Part shown: one piece after another, positions 45,247 through 55,193 of the stretch
How positions within the stretch are numbered: the first letter of the stretch is position 1
Layout: the number at the start of each line of letters is the position of its first letter
From: Alphaproteobacteria bacterium
GTDB lineage: Bacteria; Pseudomonadota; Alphaproteobacteria; UBA7985; JAUIBT01
DNA length: 64,000 bases
Assembly: GCA_030428565.1 (NCBI GenBank)
Contig: JAUIDR010000001.1
Location: forward strand, 1-64,000
Reading direction: 5' to 3'
The notes under the pieces: generated by a model
The model's database searches: none
Told to the model about the DNA's origin: nothing
Seen by the model: only the letters and a program-made list of their open reading frames with translations
Translations under genes and position numbers: made by a program

Positions 45247-45505
45247 AACCAAATTGTCCTTTTCCGGTTAATCCTCCGCGAGGCAAAGGCTATAAGCCAC
45301 CGGATTGATGCACGGCTGCCGCCGCTCACCAACACCCTCGCGTGTGAAGTGGCGCTTGTTTAGCGGCCCTAGGCCCAAGATACAAGGACTTTTGTGTTGG
45401 AACAAAGCCCGCGCTTGGGGCTAGCCGGGCCGCGGTAAATCTGGCAAGAATGAAGCGCCTGTGTCGCAGCAATACTGCAATCCCCCCTGCATTTTGGAAC
45501 TTATC

Positions 45506-46489
45506 ATGCGCGCCATTGCCATCAGCCAGCCCGGCGGCCCCGAGGTTCTCTCTCTTGGCCAACACCCAGTACCAGAACCCGCCCCTGGCGAGCTTCGGAT
45601 TCGCGTTGCCTATGCGGGCGTCAATCGCCCGGATTTGCTCCAGCGTCAGGGATCTTATAACCCGCCGCCGGGTGCCAGCCCCCTGCCCGGCCTTGAAGTC
45701 TCTGGCCAGATCGAAGCCATCGGCGATGGCGTCGAGGGCTGGCAAGTGGGCGAAGCGGTTTGTGCGCTCGCCAATGGTGGCGGCTATGCTGAACAGGTTT
45801 GTGTGCCGCAGGGCCAAGTGCTCCGCCTACCCGAAGGATTTCCGCTTGATCAGGCCGCAGCCCTGCCGGAGACCCTCTTTACCGTTTGGTCGAACCTCTA
45901 TATGCGCGCTGGCGTGCAACCCGGCGAGCGCTTGCTGGTCCACGGCGGCTCCAGCGGCATCGGTTCGATGGCGATCCAACTAGCGCGCCTGATGGGCCAG
46001 CACTGCAGCGTGACGGTCAAGAACCAGGCCAAGGCCGATTATTGCCGTAGCTTGGGCGCTGATGATGTCATTGTTTACCCCGAAGAAGACTTTGTCGAGC
46101 ACATCAAAGCCTTGACCCAAGGTCACGGCGTTGACGTCATTTTGGATATGGTTGCGGGCGCCTACGTCCCGCGTGATCTTGCTTGCCTGGCGGTCGATGG
46201 ACGCTTGGTCATTATCGCCGGCCAAGGCGGCAGCGAAGCAACAATCAATACCAGCCGCCTCATGGTTAAGCGCCAGACCATCACTGGTTCAACGCTGCGT
46301 CCGCAATCAGACGCCCAAAAGGCCGCTATCGCCGCCAATATCGAAGAACGGGTTTGGCCCGCAATCATCGAGGGCCGGGTTCGCCAGCCGATCCACGCTT
46401 GCTTTGATCTGGAGCAGGCATCGGAAGCCCATGCGCTGCTTGAGCAAGGCGAGGTCATGGGCAAGATCGTACTGAAGGTCGCCGACTAG
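45506..46489 (+). CDS. NAD(P)H quinone oxidoreductase, PIG3-type
   Basis: The 327-residue medium-chain reductase starts MRAIAISQPGGPEVLSLGQ at ATG 45506, preceded by GGAA. The frame is open to 45461 without similarity. GVNRPDLLQRQGSYNPPPG is the signature of the PIG3-type quinone oxidoreductase family, and HGGSSGIGSMAIQLA the NADPH-binding motif. There are no zinc-ligand cysteines, as expected of quinone reductases. It reduces quinones or reactive carbonyls; the real substrate is unknown. It is divergent from rpsB. Confidence 0.9.
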   Translation: MRAIAISQPGGPEVLSLGQHPVPEPAPGELRIRVAYAGVNRPDLLQRQGSYNPPPGASPLPGLEVSGQIEAIGDGVEGWQVGEAVCALANGGGYAEQVCVPQGQVLRLPEGFPLDQAAALPETLFTVWSNLYMRAGVQPGERLLVHGGSSGIGSMAIQLARLMGQHCSVTVKNQAKADYCRSLGADDVIVYPEEDFVEHIKALTQGHGVDVILDMVAGAYVPRDLACLAVDGRLVIIAGQGGSEATINTSRLMVKRQTITGSTLRPQSDAQKAAIAANIEERVWPAIIEGRVRQPIHACFDLEQASEAHALLEQGEVMGKIVLKVAD

Positions 46490-46499
46490 CGCGGCATTT

Positions 46500-47321
46500 T
46501 TAGCCGTCCAGCGGCCAAGCATGGTTGAGAGGTCCGTGCCCAGCGCCATAGCCGGGCGCGGTCTCTATGGCGCGCCGCACATAAGCGATCGCCCGCTCGA
46601 CCGCCTGAGGCAGCGCCAGCCCCTGGGCCAGACCACAAGCCACTGAGGAAGCCAGCGTGCAGCCGGTGCCGTGGGTATGTTTGGTCTCAAGCCGAGGCCC
46701 ATTGTTAAAACGATGAACCGCAAGGCCGTCGCTAGGCTTAGCATCGATCAACACGTCTACCATCTGGGCTTGATCATCCAGGTGACCGCCCTTCATCAGG
46801 GCCGCTGAAGCGCCGAGCTCGACCAGAGCGCGCCCGCCGACTTCAAGATCATCCGGGCTGGTCAGACTAGCGGACGAACGGCCCAACAAAGCCTCAGCTT
46901 CCGGGACGTTGGGGGTCACGACCCGCGCGCGCGGCAAAATCAGGCGGCTCAAGGCCTCTTGCGCGTCGTCGAGCAAAAGAGCCGCGCCGCCCTTGGCCCG
47001 CATGACCGGATCGACCACCAAAGGGATATCGGGATAGTCATCTAAAATGGCGGCAACCGCTTCGATCACGGGTACCGAATGCAGCATGCCGGTCTTGATG
47101 CAGTCCGCGCCCAAATCATCCAAGCAGACCCGGGCTTGTTGCTGAATGAAGGCGGGCTCGACCTCATAGACGCCGTGAACCCCCAACGTATTTTGCGCCG
47201 TTAGAGCTGTAATCGCGGTCATGGCAAAGCCACCCAGCGCCGTCACCGCCTTGATATCGGCTTGGATGCCCGCGCCGCCACCAGAATCAGAGCCTGCAAT
47301 AATCAGTACCCGTCCTTGCAT
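46500..47321 (-). CDS. thiD: Hydroxymethylpyrimidine/phosphomethylpyrimidine kinase
   Basis: It phosphorylates HMP twice in thiamine synthesis and salvage. The 273-residue protein opens with IAGSDSGGGAGIQADIKAVT (9-28), the ThiD motif. The C-terminal NTHGTGCTLASS-type motif appears as KHTHGTGCTLASSVACGLAQ, with the catalytic cysteine. There is no TPP riboswitch in the short gap to glmM; the promoter is probably upstream of glmM or folP. Confidence 0.95.
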   Translation of the reverse strand: MQGRVLIIAGSDSGGGAGIQADIKAVTALGGFAMTAITALTAQNTLGVHGVYEVEPAFIQQQARVCLDDLGADCIKTGMLHSVPVIEAVAAILDDYPDIPLVVDPVMRAKGGAALLLDDAQEALSRLILPRARVVTPNVPEAEALLGRSSASLTSPDDLEVGGRALVELGASAALMKGGHLDDQAQMVDVLIDAKPSDGLAVHRFNNGPRLETKHTHGTGCTLASSVACGLAQGLALPQAVERAIAYVRRAIETAPGYGAGHGPLNHAWPLDG

Positions 47322-47347
47322 GTCGCTCTTGTCCTTTCGAACGGGCC

Positions 47348-48709
47348 CTAGGCCCCCACTTTTTCAATCAAATCGCGCAAGTCGGTGACAATACGCTCGA
47401 CCGCAACGGCATCTTCGCCTTCGGCCATGACGCGAATGAGTGGCTCGGTGCCCGACTTACGAATTAACAGGCGTCCGCACCCCTCCAGCTGCGCCTCGGC
47501 ATCGGCAATCGCGGCCTGCACCTCGCCCAATTCCAACGGCTGATTGCCGGCTGCATAGCGCGCATTCTTCAAGAGCTGCGGCAGGGGCTCAAAGCGCGTC
47601 AGCAAGGTGCTCGCGGGCCGGTTTTCACGGCGCATCAGCGCCAAGACCTGCAAAGCTGCCGCCAGACCGTCGCCCGTTGTCGCATGCTCGGCTAAAATCA
47701 GGTGGCCCGACTGCTCACCGCCCAGGCTGTACCCGTGCTGACGCATCTTCGCCAACACGTAGCGGTCGCCAACCTGAGTTCGCTCGGTTCGAATGCCCAG
47801 GCCCGCCAGGTGACGCTCCATACCCAAATTGGACATGACCGTCGCAACAAGCGTGTTACCGGCTAGGCCGCCCGTGTTAGCTAAGGATTCGGCGATGGCC
47901 GCCATGATTTGATCACCGTCAACCTTTGTGCCGCGCTCATCGACAATAATCAGGCGATCGGCGTCGCCGTCCAGCGCCAGGCCAATGTCACAGCCATTCT
48001 CGACCACCAGCTTTTGCAGAGCTTCGACATGGGTCGCGCCGCAGTTATCGTTGATATTGGTGCCGTTGGGCTCGGTGCCCATCGCCACAACATCCGCCCC
48101 CAGCTCATAGAGCACCGTCGGCGCGATGCGATATGCAGCGCCATTGGCGCAATCAAGGCCGATTTTGAGGCCCTTGAGGGTCAGATCTTGCGGGAAACAG
48201 CGCTTGGTGGCTTCCAAATAGCGGCCAAACACGCTTTCAACGCGCTCCACCTTGCCCAAATCAGCGGAATCGACCCGCACCTCTTGCGCCCTTCCATGGG
48301 CAAAGGAGTCCATGCGGTCTTCAATCTCGGTCTCGATTTGATCGGAAAGCTTGTAGCCATCTGGACCAAACAGCTTGATACCGTTGTCTTGAAAGGGATT
48401 GTGCGAGGCGGAGATCATCACGCCCAAATCGGCGCGCATGGTGGCGGTCAAAGAGGCCACCGCAGGTGTCGGCAAGACCCCTGCCAGCAACACGTCCATG
48501 CCCACAGCTGTAAATCCTGCGGTCAAAGCAGGCTCGAGCATGTAAGAGCTAAGGCGCGTGTCCTTGCCGATCACCACCTTGTGGCGACGGTGGTCGCTGG
48601 TAAAATGTGCGCCGGCAGCCATAGCGACCGACAGCGCCATTTCGGCGGTCATTGGGTCGGTGTTGGCGCGGCCACGGATGCCGTCGGTTCCAAAGTATCG
48701 GCGAGCCAT
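47348..48709 (-). CDS. glmM: Phosphoglucosamine mutase
   Basis: GlmM interconverts glucosamine 6- and 1-phosphate, needed for UDP-GlcNAc, peptidoglycan and lipopolysaccharide. The 453-residue length is typical. It starts [20 protein letters not shown]. Catalytic phosphoserine Ser102 lies in [14 protein letters not shown]; the Mg2+ loop is [15 protein letters not shown], and the sugar-binding loop [10 protein letters not shown]. Phosphate-binding [15 protein letters not shown] is near the end. Confidence 0.96.
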   Translation of the reverse strand: MARRYFGTDGIRGRANTDPMTAEMALSVAMAAGAHFTSDHRRHKVVIGKDTRLSSYMLEPALTAGFTAVGMDVLLAGVLPTPAVASLTATMRADLGVMISASHNPFQDNGIKLFGPDGYKLSDQIETEIEDRMDSFAHGRAQEVRVDSADLGKVERVESVFGRYLEATKRCFPQDLTLKGLKIGLDCANGAAYRIAPTVLYELGADVVAMGTEPNGTNINDNCGATHVEALQKLVVENGCDIGLALDGDADRLIIVDERGTKVDGDQIMAAIAESLANTGGLAGNTLVATVMSNLGMERHLAGLGIRTERTQVGDRYVLAKMRQHGYSLGGEQSGHLILAEHATTGDGLAAALQVLALMRRENRPASTLLTRFEPLPQLLKNARYAAGNQPLELGEVQAAIADAEAQLEGCGRLLIRKSGTEPLIRVMAEGEDAVAVERIVTDLRDLIEKVGA

Positions 48710-48798
48710 GAAGCGATCGAACTTTCTGTAAGCGGATATATAAGTGGCCTTTCGGCGCTTGGTTTTGGCGCCTGACTATAGGCAGAGCGGCGCTGAAA

Positions 48799-49671
48799 TC
48801 AATCGGCGTATTGGACCGCTTGCCAAACCGCAAATCCTTGCCGTGCGGCGGCAACATCGTGCACACGGAAAATCTGTGCGCCCGCTTGCATCGCTGCCAG
48901 GTGGGCCGCTAGGGTGCCTGCTTCACGCTGGTCGGCAGGAAGGTCACGATCAATCTTGCTGATGAAAGACTTGCGTGATGCACCAACCAACAGCGGATAG
49001 CCTAGGGTCAAAAGCTGCGATGTGTGCTTGAGCAGGCTAAGATTGTGCGCCAGCGTCTTGCCAAAGCCGATGCCCACATCAAGGCAAATCTGATCGGCTG
49101 CCAGCCCAACGCTGAGGCAGGCCTGCGCACGTGCCTTCAAAAAAGCCGCCACCTCAGCGACGACATCTGTGTAACGCGGGGCTTGCTGCATGGTTTGGGG
49201 CTCGCCTTGCATATGCATGAGTATCACCGGGCGCTGCAGCTCGGCGGCGGCCTCAAGACTGCCAGGGCCTTGCAGTGCGGTGACATCGTTGATGATGCCC
49301 GCCCCTGCGGCCACGGCTTGGCGCATGACCTCTGCGTGGCGCGTGTCGATCGACACGCAGTGGCCAGCACGCGCGAGCGCCTCAACGACAGGCAGCACGC
49401 GGGCCAACTCTTCCTTAAGTGAGACAGGCTCAGCGCCGGGCCGGGTGCTCTCACCGCCTACATCCAGGATGCTGGCACCCTGCTCGGCGAGCTCGAGCCC
49501 GTGCTCGATCGCGGCGGCAGACGAGCCAAAAAATTGGCCGCCATCAGAAAAACTGTCTGGCGTGGCATTGACGATGCCCATGATCTGGGGGCGGTCCAGC
49601 GGCAGGCCAGCGAACGCGCCCGGCATAGCCGGATTCGACGCAACAGTACTCGGCACGGCAGAATTCGACAC
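48799..49671 (-). CDS. folP: Dihydropteroate synthase
   Basis: FolP joins p-aminobenzoate to the pterin in folate synthesis and is the sulfonamide target. The 290-residue protein contains IMGIVNATPDSFSDGGQFFG (signature 1) and GASILDVGGESTRPGAEPV (signature 2). Its start is a GTG at 49671, and the first 30 residues are not conserved, so the ATG 15 codons later is possible. The 5' end contains an imperfect 15-base repeat (49630-49683). It lies 80 bases after ftsH. Confidence 0.95.
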   Translation of the reverse strand: MSNSAVPSTVASNPAMPGAFAGLPLDRPQIMGIVNATPDSFSDGGQFFGSSAAAIEHGLELAEQGASILDVGGESTRPGAEPVSLKEELARVLPVVEALARAGHCVSIDTRHAEVMRQAVAAGAGIINDVTALQGPGSLEAAAELQRPVILMHMQGEPQTMQQAPRYTDVVAEVAAFLKARAQACLSVGLAADQICLDVGIGFGKTLAHNLSLLKHTSQLLTLGYPLLVGASRKSFISKIDRDLPADQREAGTLAAHLAAMQAGAQIFRVHDVAAARQGFAVWQAVQYAD

Positions 49672-49751
49672 GGCAATATTCCAAGGTAAAAGATGCAGAC
49701 AGCCCCGGTCTGCGGTTAGGCAGCCAGGGCTGAAGCAACATCACGGTTATA

Positions 49752-51677
49752 TTAAGAACGCTGGGCCGGACCCGATCCTTGCTGGTCATGGGCCAGATCA
49801 GACGGGCCCGCTGGAGGGCGGCGGGCGCCAGCGCTCGGCAGAGCAGAACGATGGCCTGCAGGCCGCGACGTGCCCAGATTTTCGCGAACGATTTCTTCAC
49901 CCGCAACCACAGCGCGGACCTCATCACCGGTCAAGTTCTCGTACTCGATCAGCGTCTTGGCGAGGCGATGCAAAGCCTCAAGGTTTTGCGTCAAGACTTC
50001 GCGCGCGGTCTGCTCGGCCTCGTCGATCAATCGGCGCACTTCATCGTCAATCAGCGCCGCCGTTGACGGCGAGATATCGCGCGACTGACCGCCCAGCATG
50101 GACTGTTCTTCAGTCTTGCCAACAAAGACCCGGCCGACTTTATCCGAATAGCCCCACTCTTCGACCATGCGCCGTGCCATGTCAGAGGCTTGGCGAATGT
50201 CCATCGCAGCGCCGGTCGAAATATGCTCTTTGCCATAGATCAGCTCTTCGGCGATACGGCCACCAAACGCCATGGCCATACCCGCCCGCAGCTGCTCATA
50301 GTTCATGGTACGCGTATCATCTTCAGGCAGGAACAAGGCGTAGCCCAAAGAGCGCGAACGCGGAATAATCGTCAGCTTGTGCAAGGGGTCTTTGACCGGC
50401 ACGAACAAGGAGACTATCGCGTGGCCGCCTTCGTGGTAGGCGGTCATCTCGATCTCTTCTTCTTTCTGTTTCAAAGATCGCCGCTCGGCGCCAAACAGAA
50501 CCTTTTCCTTGGCCCATTCCAGGTCGTCTTGCGTGACCATGCGCTTGTTATTGCGCGCAGCGCGCAAGGCAGCCTCGTTGATCAGGTTCGCCAAATCCGC
50601 GCCCGACATGCCCGTCGTACCGCGCGCCAGGTAGGCCATGTTGACATCGGGAGCCAATGGAACTTTCACGGCGTGCACATTCAAGATCTTCTCGCGGCCC
50701 AGAACGTCTGGCAGGCCGACTTGCACTTGACGGTCAAAACGGCCCGGACGCAGCAGCGCTTTATCCAGAATATCGGCACGGTTGGTCGCAGCGATAATAA
50801 TGATGCCTTCGTTGGCCTCAAAACCATCCATTTCAACCAGCAACTGGTTCAAAGTCTGCTCGCGCTCTTCGTGACCGCCCGAAATGCCCTGTGAGCGCTG
50901 ACGGCCCACGGCGTCAATTTCGTCGATAAAGATAATCGCAGGCGCGTGCTTCTTGGCTTGCTCAAACATGTCGCGCACGCGGCTTGCACCCACGCCGACG
51001 AACATCTCAACAAAGTCAGAACCCGCGATCGAGAAGAAAGGAACCTCGGCCTCGCCTGCAATAGCGCGCGCCAACAGCGTTTTACCGGTACCCGGAGGGC
51101 CGACCAACAGCACGCCCCGCGGGATCTTGCCGCCCAAGCGGTTGAACTTGCCGGGGTCGCGCAAATATTCCACAAGCTCTTCAACGTCTTGCTTGGCCTC
51201 TTCGACGCCCGCGACGTCATCAAAGGTCACGCGATTATTGTTTTGGGTCAGCATCTTGGCTTTGGACTTGCCAAAGCCAAGTCCATTGCGCCCGCCGCCC
51301 TGCATCATGCGTGAAATGAAGATGATACCGCCCAGAATGATCAAGACCGGCAACAACTGCAACAGAATGTCGAAGAAGGAGATATTGCGGACAACGGGCT
51401 TGGCTGTGATCTTCACATTGTTTTCGCGTAGCAGCGGAATCAATTGGCTGTCGTCCGGCTTATAAGTCTCGAACTTGCCATCACCGGTCACATAGGTGAT
51501 GTCGTTGCCCTCGATGGTCACTTCATTGACCTGCCCGCTTTGGACCTCTTCAATGAACACCGAATAGGCTTGGGAATCGACTTGTTGCTGGCCAGCCTGG
51601 TTGGTGAGGAAATTGACCACGATCAATCCCATCACAATCAACATAATCCAGAGCGCCGCGTTGCGTCCAAAATTCAA
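49752..51677 (-). CDS. ftsH: ATP-dependent zinc metalloprotease FtsH
   Basis: This membrane-bound AAA+ protease degrades misfolded and regulatory proteins. I chose TTG 51677, because AAAGGATC precedes it and the product then starts [19 protein letters not shown] (after Met), the usual FtsH start; the frame runs to an upstream Met at 51755. It gives 641 residues. The periplasmic domain lies between two membrane segments (about 7-25, 97-118). Walker A is [10 protein letters not shown], Walker [12 protein letters not shown], and the zinc site HEGGH. HflK and HflC, its regulators, are encoded at 14142-16146. Confidence 0.95.
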   Translation of the reverse strand: MNFGRNAALWIMLIVMGLIVVNFLTNQAGQQQVDSQAYSVFIEEVQSGQVNEVTIEGNDITYVTGDGKFETYKPDDSQLIPLLRENNVKITAKPVVRNISFFDILLQLLPVLIILGGIIFISRMMQGGGRNGLGFGKSKAKMLTQNNNRVTFDDVAGVEEAKQDVEELVEYLRDPGKFNRLGGKIPRGVLLVGPPGTGKTLLARAIAGEAEVPFFSIAGSDFVEMFVGVGASRVRDMFEQAKKHAPAIIFIDEIDAVGRQRSQGISGGHEEREQTLNQLLVEMDGFEANEGIIIIAATNRADILDKALLRPGRFDRQVQVGLPDVLGREKILNVHAVKVPLAPDVNMAYLARGTTGMSGADLANLINEAALRAARNNKRMVTQDDLEWAKEKVLFGAERRSLKQKEEEIEMTAYHEGGHAIVSLFVPVKDPLHKLTIIPRSRSLGYALFLPEDDTRTMNYEQLRAGMAMAFGGRIAEELIYGKEHISTGAAMDIRQASDMARRMVEEWGYSDKVGRVFVGKTEEQSMLGGQSRDISPSTAALIDDEVRRLIDEAEQTAREVLTQNLEALHRLAKTLIEYENLTGDEVRAVVAGEEIVRENLGTSRPAGHRSALPSAGARRPPAGPSDLAHDQQGSGPAQRS

Positions 51678-51808
51678 GGCAAGATCCTTTCGTTGCCAAC
51701 AATTATCGCGTTTCTCACCTAAGCGAGGAGCCAATATGGCCGTAAAACACGCCAAAACAATGACCTAGCCCCCAAGCACCGCGCGACTCGCGAGAGTTGG
51801 CGCGCATC

Positions 51809-51874
51809 GACCAGGGGTCGGCAAGCTTGTGACCAGGGGTCAGCAAGCTTATGACCGGGCGTCGGCAAGCTTAT
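51809..51874 (-). repeat. 22-base tandem repeat overlapping the tilS stop
   Basis: Three units (51809-51830, 51831-51852, 51853-51874) have the form GACCAGGGGTCGGCAAGCTT plus two bases, with two or three differences between units. The stop codon of tilS (51871-51873) lies inside the last unit. The unit length is not a multiple of three. Confidence 0.85.
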
Positions 51875-53226
51875 CCACTAGCCCCAGAGCCCGCCTCAAG
51901 GTTTGAGCTAAATCTAAGTTGCATCGCCGAAGTTACAAGGCGGTAGGATTGATCGACCGTCTGAAAGTTCGGCGCAAGGGTCAAAACGGATTTTGTCGCA
52001 AGCTGCCAGTCGCCTCGCGAATTGCGCCAGAGCGGTGCGAATTTTGCTACAGAATGGGGCAAATTCAATGCCTTGAGCGCTTGGGGCCAAAACTCAACAT
52101 CCAATTTACCCGCCGCTTCGACTCCGCCCTCAATACTGCGCGAGGCCGCTTTGGGGCTACAGGCTGCGGCACTAAGGCCTAAAGCGGCCTCTGCCAGGTC
52201 GTCCGAGGGCCGCCACGGTCCTGCTGCCAAGTCCGAAAAACAGCGCGGATCGCGCACGATCCAAAGCCATCCGCGCTGGCGGCGCAGGATACAGCGGTTG
52301 CCTGTCACACCGCCCCCTTCCGTGGGCAGCCCTAGGAACGATGGGTAATCGCACCAACCTACAATCTGGGTGAGCCCCGCCAGCAGCGCATGCTGGCTTG
52401 CGGGCTCCAGACCTTCAACAGCTCCTACCGCCAGGCAAATCGTCCAATCACCCTGCCAGCTCGCATGCTCGCGCAAAATGGCTGCATGCCGCACACCTTG
52501 TCGCAGGCGCATCGCACGGCTGGCATCGGCCAACGACAGCAGAGCCTCATCGCTAATCCCCTGCCCGGCCAGCGCCGAAAGCAAGTAGCGCCAACGCGCG
52601 CGGGCATACTGCGGCTTTGCATTGCTAGGGTCTTGTTCATAGTCCAGCGCTTGCTGCTCGAGCCAGTCGATTAGTTCTGCCTTGCGGGCAAACAGCAAGG
52701 GGCGCACGACATGAGGAGCGCCGGGCACGGGATAGAGCGCGCGCCGGGCAGACAGCCCCGCCAGCCCCGCAATTCCAGAACCACGGCTGAGCCGCTCAAG
52801 CAGGGTCTCGATTTGATCGTCGGCGTGATGGCCGGTCACGATGGCCCTGGCGCCAATGGTTCGCGCGTGGTCGCTCAATGCTCGATAGCGCGCTTCTCGT
52901 GCTGCTGCTTGGCTACGACGCGCCAGTTCGGACAAACGGAGGCCTGCGACTTGGCTTCCCAGGTAGCCATGCCAGCGCTGGATGACCCGCCGCGCTTCTT
53001 CTTCCGAGTCGATGCGCAAGCCGTGATCGACTATCAGCGCCTGCGGCGGGGGACGATGGCGCGCTTGGCACCAGCGCGCCAGCAGAGCCAACAAAGCGCT
53101 GCTATCCGGCCCACCTGAAAGGCCGACCAATACAGGCGAGCGCGTCGATTGCAGATGATGGTCAAAGGCCGCAAAGGCGCGCGTGACGAGCGAAGTTTCG
53201 CCCGTCTTAGCCGTGCCTGCTAGCAC
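51871..53226 (-). CDS. tilS: tRNA(Ile)-lysidine synthetase
   Basis: TilS converts the wobble cytidine of tRNA-Ile(CAU) to lysidine, an essential step. The 451-residue protein has the PP-loop motif LVGLSGGPDSSALLALLARW (34-53) and VTGHHADDQIETLLERLSRG. The C-terminal region (about 290-420) is weakly conserved, as is common in this class. It overlaps the upstream cpoB stop by seven bases. Its own end lies in a tandem repeat. Confidence 0.93.
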   Translation of the reverse strand: MLAGTAKTGETSLVTRAFAAFDHHLQSTRSPVLVGLSGGPDSSALLALLARWCQARHRPPPQALIVDHGLRIDSEEEARRVIQRWHGYLGSQVAGLRLSELARRSQAAAREARYRALSDHARTIGARAIVTGHHADDQIETLLERLSRGSGIAGLAGLSARRALYPVPGAPHVVRPLLFARKAELIDWLEQQALDYEQDPSNAKPQYARARWRYLLSALAGQGISDEALLSLADASRAMRLRQGVRHAAILREHASWQGDWTICLAVGAVEGLEPASQHALLAGLTQIVGWCDYPSFLGLPTEGGGVTGNRCILRRQRGWLWIVRDPRCFSDLAAGPWRPSDDLAEAALGLSAAACSPKAASRSIEGGVEAAGKLDVEFWPQALKALNLPHSVAKFAPLWRNSRGDWQLATKSVLTLAPNFQTVDQSYRLVTSAMQLRFSSNLEAGSGASG

Positions 53227-54359
53227 CCACGTTCACTCATGGTATTGGCGGCCAAGGTCAGAACCTCTTGGCGGGCATTTTCGTGCTTTTCAAACAGAGC
53301 CGACAGGAACTTACAGCCATCGTCGGGACGGTTTAACGCGAACAGCGTAAAGCCTAGCTTCAGCAGGGTATCTGGGGCCTTGGGGCCCTGGGCGTCCTGG
53401 CGATAAGCGCGCGTAAAATAGGCGGCGGCGCTGTCAAAGTCTTGCTGGGCATAGAAGGTCTCACCCATCCAATACTGAGCATTTTGCAGCAATGGATGAT
53501 CGGAGTAAGCATCAATAAATTGCTGCAACAAAGGTTGTGCGGTCTCAAATTCTCCGCGCTTTATACGGTCCAATGCTGTCTGATAGAGGCGATCGGCCTC
53601 GCTCGCGGTTGCTAGAACTTGCCCGTCGCTGCCATTTTGCTCAATGAGCGTCGACATCTGGTCGCCACTTTGAGCGGGCTTTTGCGAGGCCGCGATGACC
53701 GCAAGGCCCGCCGGAGCGACATTCTCCGGCGACTGACCGTTGTCTAAGACCGGGACTGTGGGTTCGGGAGCGGTCGCGACTTGCGCGTTGCCTGCTTGGT
53801 TTAGATTGACCTGCCCTTGGCTCCCCAAGCTCCCCAAGCTCCCCAAGCTTCCTTGTGTCTGTGGCGCCGCGCTGACAATGGGGGCTTGTTGGCCATTAGC
53901 CGGTTGCGCATTGCCGGCTTGCAGGGCTTGCGCCAGCGCCTGGGCCTGATCTTCGGAGCGTTGTTCGACCGCCGCTAGACGTTGTTCAAAGGTCAATAGT
54001 GCGCTTTGCAGGGCGCGCAAATCGTCAAAGGCGAATTGCAGGTCTTCCACCTGCCCGGTAAGCTGGCGGATTTCATCGCTAAGATCGGCCATGTTATTGC
54101 CGAGCTGTTGACCTTGCAGGCCCGCCGCGGCCCCTGTGGTTTGCGTTTGCTGGATCAACTGCCCGACCTGAGCTTCGAGGTTGAGAACCCGTGTCTCTAG
54201 ACCGCGCAACGACGGGATGATTTCGGTCAACTGGGCCTGGGCTGTGCCCTGCATAAAGCTTAGCGCGGCAAGTGCAACAGCACACCCCCGCAAGCAGCGG
54301 CCGACAGATCGTAACAGCCAGGCCTCGAAGGGCGCGCAATGAATCCAAATAGCAGACAT
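53220..54359 (-). CDS. cpoB: Tol-Pal accessory protein CpoB (YbgF)
   Basis: CpoB coordinates cell-wall synthesis with Tol-Pal constriction. ATG 54359 follows AAGGATTCTT. The 379-residue product has a signal peptide (cleavage after AQA, about residue 42) and a coiled coil (about 48-145, with LETRVLNLEAQVGQLIQQTQ). A Gln/Pro/Gly-rich linker holds LGSLGSLGS from a 9-base repeat (53821-53847). The C-terminal TPR region starts DRLYQTALDRIKRGEFETAQ. It precedes pal, in the normal order with tolB on the same strand. Confidence 0.93.
   Translation of the reverse strand: MSAIWIHCAPFEAWLLRSVGRCLRGCAVALAALSFMQGTAQAQLTEIIPSLRGLETRVLNLEAQVGQLIQQTQTTGAAAGLQGQQLGNNMADLSDEIRQLTGQVEDLQFAFDDLRALQSALLTFEQRLAAVEQRSEDQAQALAQALQAGNAQPANGQQAPIVSAAPQTQGSLGSLGSLGSQGQVNLNQAGNAQVATAPEPTVPVLDNGQSPENVAPAGLAVIAASQKPAQSGDQMSTLIEQNGSDGQVLATASEADRLYQTALDRIKRGEFETAQPLLQQFIDAYSDHPLLQNAQYWMGETFYAQQDFDSAAAYFTRAYRQDAQGPKAPDTLLKLGFTLFALNRPDDGCKFLSALFEKHENARQEVLTLAANTMSERGC
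53821..53847 (-). repeat. 9-base in-frame repeat in cpoB
   Basis: CTCCCCAAG occurs three times in a row (53821-53829, 53830-53838, 53839-53847). It encodes the LGS triplets in the linker of CpoB and changes only linker length. Confidence 0.9.
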
Positions 54360-54460
54360 AAGAATCCTTATTGGTCGATCCGGTTGTTTTGCTTCTACGC
54401 TGCTAAAACGGCGCGATCAGGGCGCCAGCGCTGACAAGGCCGCTGGTTCCCGCTGGCGGA

Positions 54461-55018
54461 TTACATCACCAACAAGACCGCGCGGCGATTGGCCGACCAA
54501 GCGCCGGGTTGAGAGATCGCCACTTCCGGGCGCTCTTTGCCGTATGAAACCGTGCTCAACCGCGTCGCGGGAATACCCATCGACATCAGGGTCTGCTGTA
54601 CCGCCGAAGCGCGCTGATCGCCCAATGCGAAGTTATATTCGCGGGTGCCGCGCTCATCAGCATGGCCTTCGATCAGCAAACGCACTTGCGGATTGGCGCG
54701 CATCCATTGCGCAACTTGGGTCAGTAAGGCATAGCCCTGCTGGTTAATGCGCACGCTGTCCGTGTCGAACAGAACGCGGTCGGAGGCAAAGCGCTGCAGA
54801 TCGCGTTGGCTGCCGGGCTGGACGGGGCCATCAAAACCACCCGCTGATGCGGTTAGACCGCCTGGCATTACCGCTGGCTGAGCGCCATAGCTGGCCAACT
54901 CCTGGCTTTGGCTCGTGCCGTTGGCACCGCCTTCCCCATTGAGGGAAGCTGAATTCATCGGGTTACAGGCAGCAAGCAGCAAGGCCAAAGGCAAAGCAAT
55001 AAGCGACAAGCGGGGCAT
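54461..55018 (-). CDS. pal: Peptidoglycan-associated lipoprotein Pal
   Basis: Pal anchors the outer membrane to peptidoglycan and is moved by TolB. ATG 55018 follows AGAGAGACC and gives 185 residues with a lipoprotein signal: MPRLSLIALPLALLLAACNP, where Cys18 is the lipid-modified residue. Residues about 80-185 form the OmpA-like peptidoglycan-binding domain, with LLIEGHADERGTREYNFALG and RASAVQQTLMSMGIPATRL. It lies between tolB and cpoB. Confidence 0.95.
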   Translation of the reverse strand: MPRLSLIALPLALLLAACNPMNSASLNGEGGANGTSQSQELASYGAQPAVMPGGLTASAGGFDGPVQPGSQRDLQRFASDRVLFDTDSVRINQQGYALLTQVAQWMRANPQVRLLIEGHADERGTREYNFALGDQRASAVQQTLMSMGIPATRLSTVSYGKERPEVAISQPGAWSANRRAVLLVM

Positions 55019-55193
55019 AGGTCTCTCTTGGATAAAGGCGAAGCGCTCTTGTATCATGGCGCGCGTGCCAGGCGTGAGCAGAAATTAAGGCAGAAACGAG
55101 GCCTGCCCCTTTCTATCCCCAATGTCTCGCGAAATGGCTGATCGCGGGCATCAATTTTGAGTTGAGCAATATTCGATGCTCGCCGCCGTCACA

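Noticed and set aside
47322-47347. TPP riboswitch before thiD
   Set aside because: The gap is only 26 bases long and no THI-box sequence is visible upstream of glmM either.
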